The notes below the pieces were generated by a model. The model saw nothing but the letters and a program-made list of their open reading frames with translations. It had not been told where the DNA came from and made no database searches. From assembly GCA_022599775.1 (NCBI GenBank), contig JAHZLQ010000023.1:1-64000 (forward strand): 64,000 bases of DNA, read 5' to 3'. Positions 63,678 through 64,000 of the stretch are shown here, piece by piece. Positions within the stretch are counted from its first letter, which is position 1. Every line of letters begins with the position of its first letter. The DNA is from Gammaproteobacteria bacterium. Its GTDB lineage: Bacteria; Pseudomonadota; Gammaproteobacteria; Nevskiales; Nevskiaceae. A program made the position numbers and the translations under genes.

Positions 63678-64000
63678 ATGGCTATCGATCTGCCGCCGCC
63701 ACCAAGCCCGGTACAAACCGAAGTGTCCGCATTGCAGGGACGCAGCGCCCTATACGATGGCCAGCTTGGGAAGCTGGCGGTACATATCGTGGGTGACACG
63801 GCACTCGCCTTGCTCGACTTCACCGATCCGATCCAGCGATCCGAAACCGCATCCGACGTGGTGCGCGCCGTTGCACAACACGTCTACCGCGCCGGCTATC
63901 CGGCTGCCGAAATCAGCTACGCGAGCACTGAGGACACGCTGTTCATCGGCGTGACACTGGCGCACGTCGCCGCCGTGGAGATGCCCGCACCGGTCGCGCG
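63678..64000 (+). CDS. N-terminal part of a protein of unknown function (runs off window)
   Basis: 107 codons, open to the edge, starting MAIDLPPPPSPVQTEVSALQ after AAAAGGGAAC. The region HIVGDTALALLDFTDPIQRS and VYRAGYPAAEISYASTEDTL has a beta-alpha-alpha-beta feel, as in POTRA domains of two-partner secretion or BamA-like proteins. There is no obvious signal peptide, so this is only a guess. It follows the acidic secreted protein in the same direction. Confidence 0.5.
   Translation, partial: MAIDLPPPPSPVQTEVSALQGRSALYDGQLGKLAVHIVGDTALALLDFTDPIQRSETASDVVRAVAQHVYRAGYPAAEISYASTEDTLFIGVTLAHVAAVEMPAPVA

Overview
The window is high-GC DNA, gene-dense and without tRNA, rRNA, CRISPR or prophage genes. 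It looks chromosomal and gammaproteobacterial: trxA-rho lies divergent from rhlB, minC-minD-minE are adjacent, and there is a complete Mo-cofactor operon and an imuB/dnaE2 translesion pair. A Nevskiales/Solimonadaceae-like source is my guess from overall flavour. It cannot be proved without a database search.

Region 1 (1-13.1 kb) is a purine-salvage and ureide-degradation block on the plus strand. It holds an XdhC-type accessory protein, a nucleoside-type ABC importer (one double-domain ATPase and two permeases), urate hydroxylase PuuD with a cytochrome c tail, guanine deaminase, a GntR/FCD regulator, allantoinase PuuE, a fused OHCU decarboxylase-allantoate amidohydrolase, and an M20 hydrolase that may act on the next ureide. 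An 87-bp inverted-repeat element has landed three times between these genes, with a split copy and a fragment elsewhere. HIU hydrolase and xanthine dehydrogenase itself are not in the window.

Region 2 (13.1-26.7 kb) is devoted to molybdenum. An isoquinoline-oxidoreductase-type molybdenum hydroxylase (2Fe-2S subunit and Tat-exported Mo subunit) is followed by its own XdhC and a MocA-like nucleotidyltransferase. A diheme cytochrome lipoprotein is transcribed divergently. Next come a short ModE and, divergent from it, mobA-moaA-moaD-moaE-moaCB(fusion)-modA-modB-modC-moeA. Both ModE and ModC lack the usual molybdate-binding domain.

Region 3 (26.7-40.4 kb) is mixed: a MerR/B12-like regulator, RmuC, an ArsS radical-SAM pair, a STAS-like protein, an NlpE-like lipoprotein, an AEC transporter, a GlcD-like FAD oxidase, cytidine deaminase, a large dipeptidase-like lipoprotein, a cupredoxin-like protein with a polytopic membrane partner, and an OmpA porin with TSP3 repeats.

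Region 4 (40.4-48.3 kb, minus strand) has imuB and dnaE2 split by a RelE-type toxin-antitoxin pair, then a VOC protein, a DUF4168 protein and minE-minD-minC. Region 5 (48.4-55.3 kb) is the most interesting system: transglutaminase/DUF2126, circularly permuted ATP-grasp and alpha-E genes convergent with an Anbu (ancestral proteasome beta-subunit) peptidase. This set is predicted to make and remove or degrade a peptide modification. Region 6 (55.4-64 kb) has a DsbA-like isomerase, an alpha/beta hydrolase, purD, a GST, rho-trxA, rhlB, a very acidic lysine-free secreted protein and the start of a further gene.
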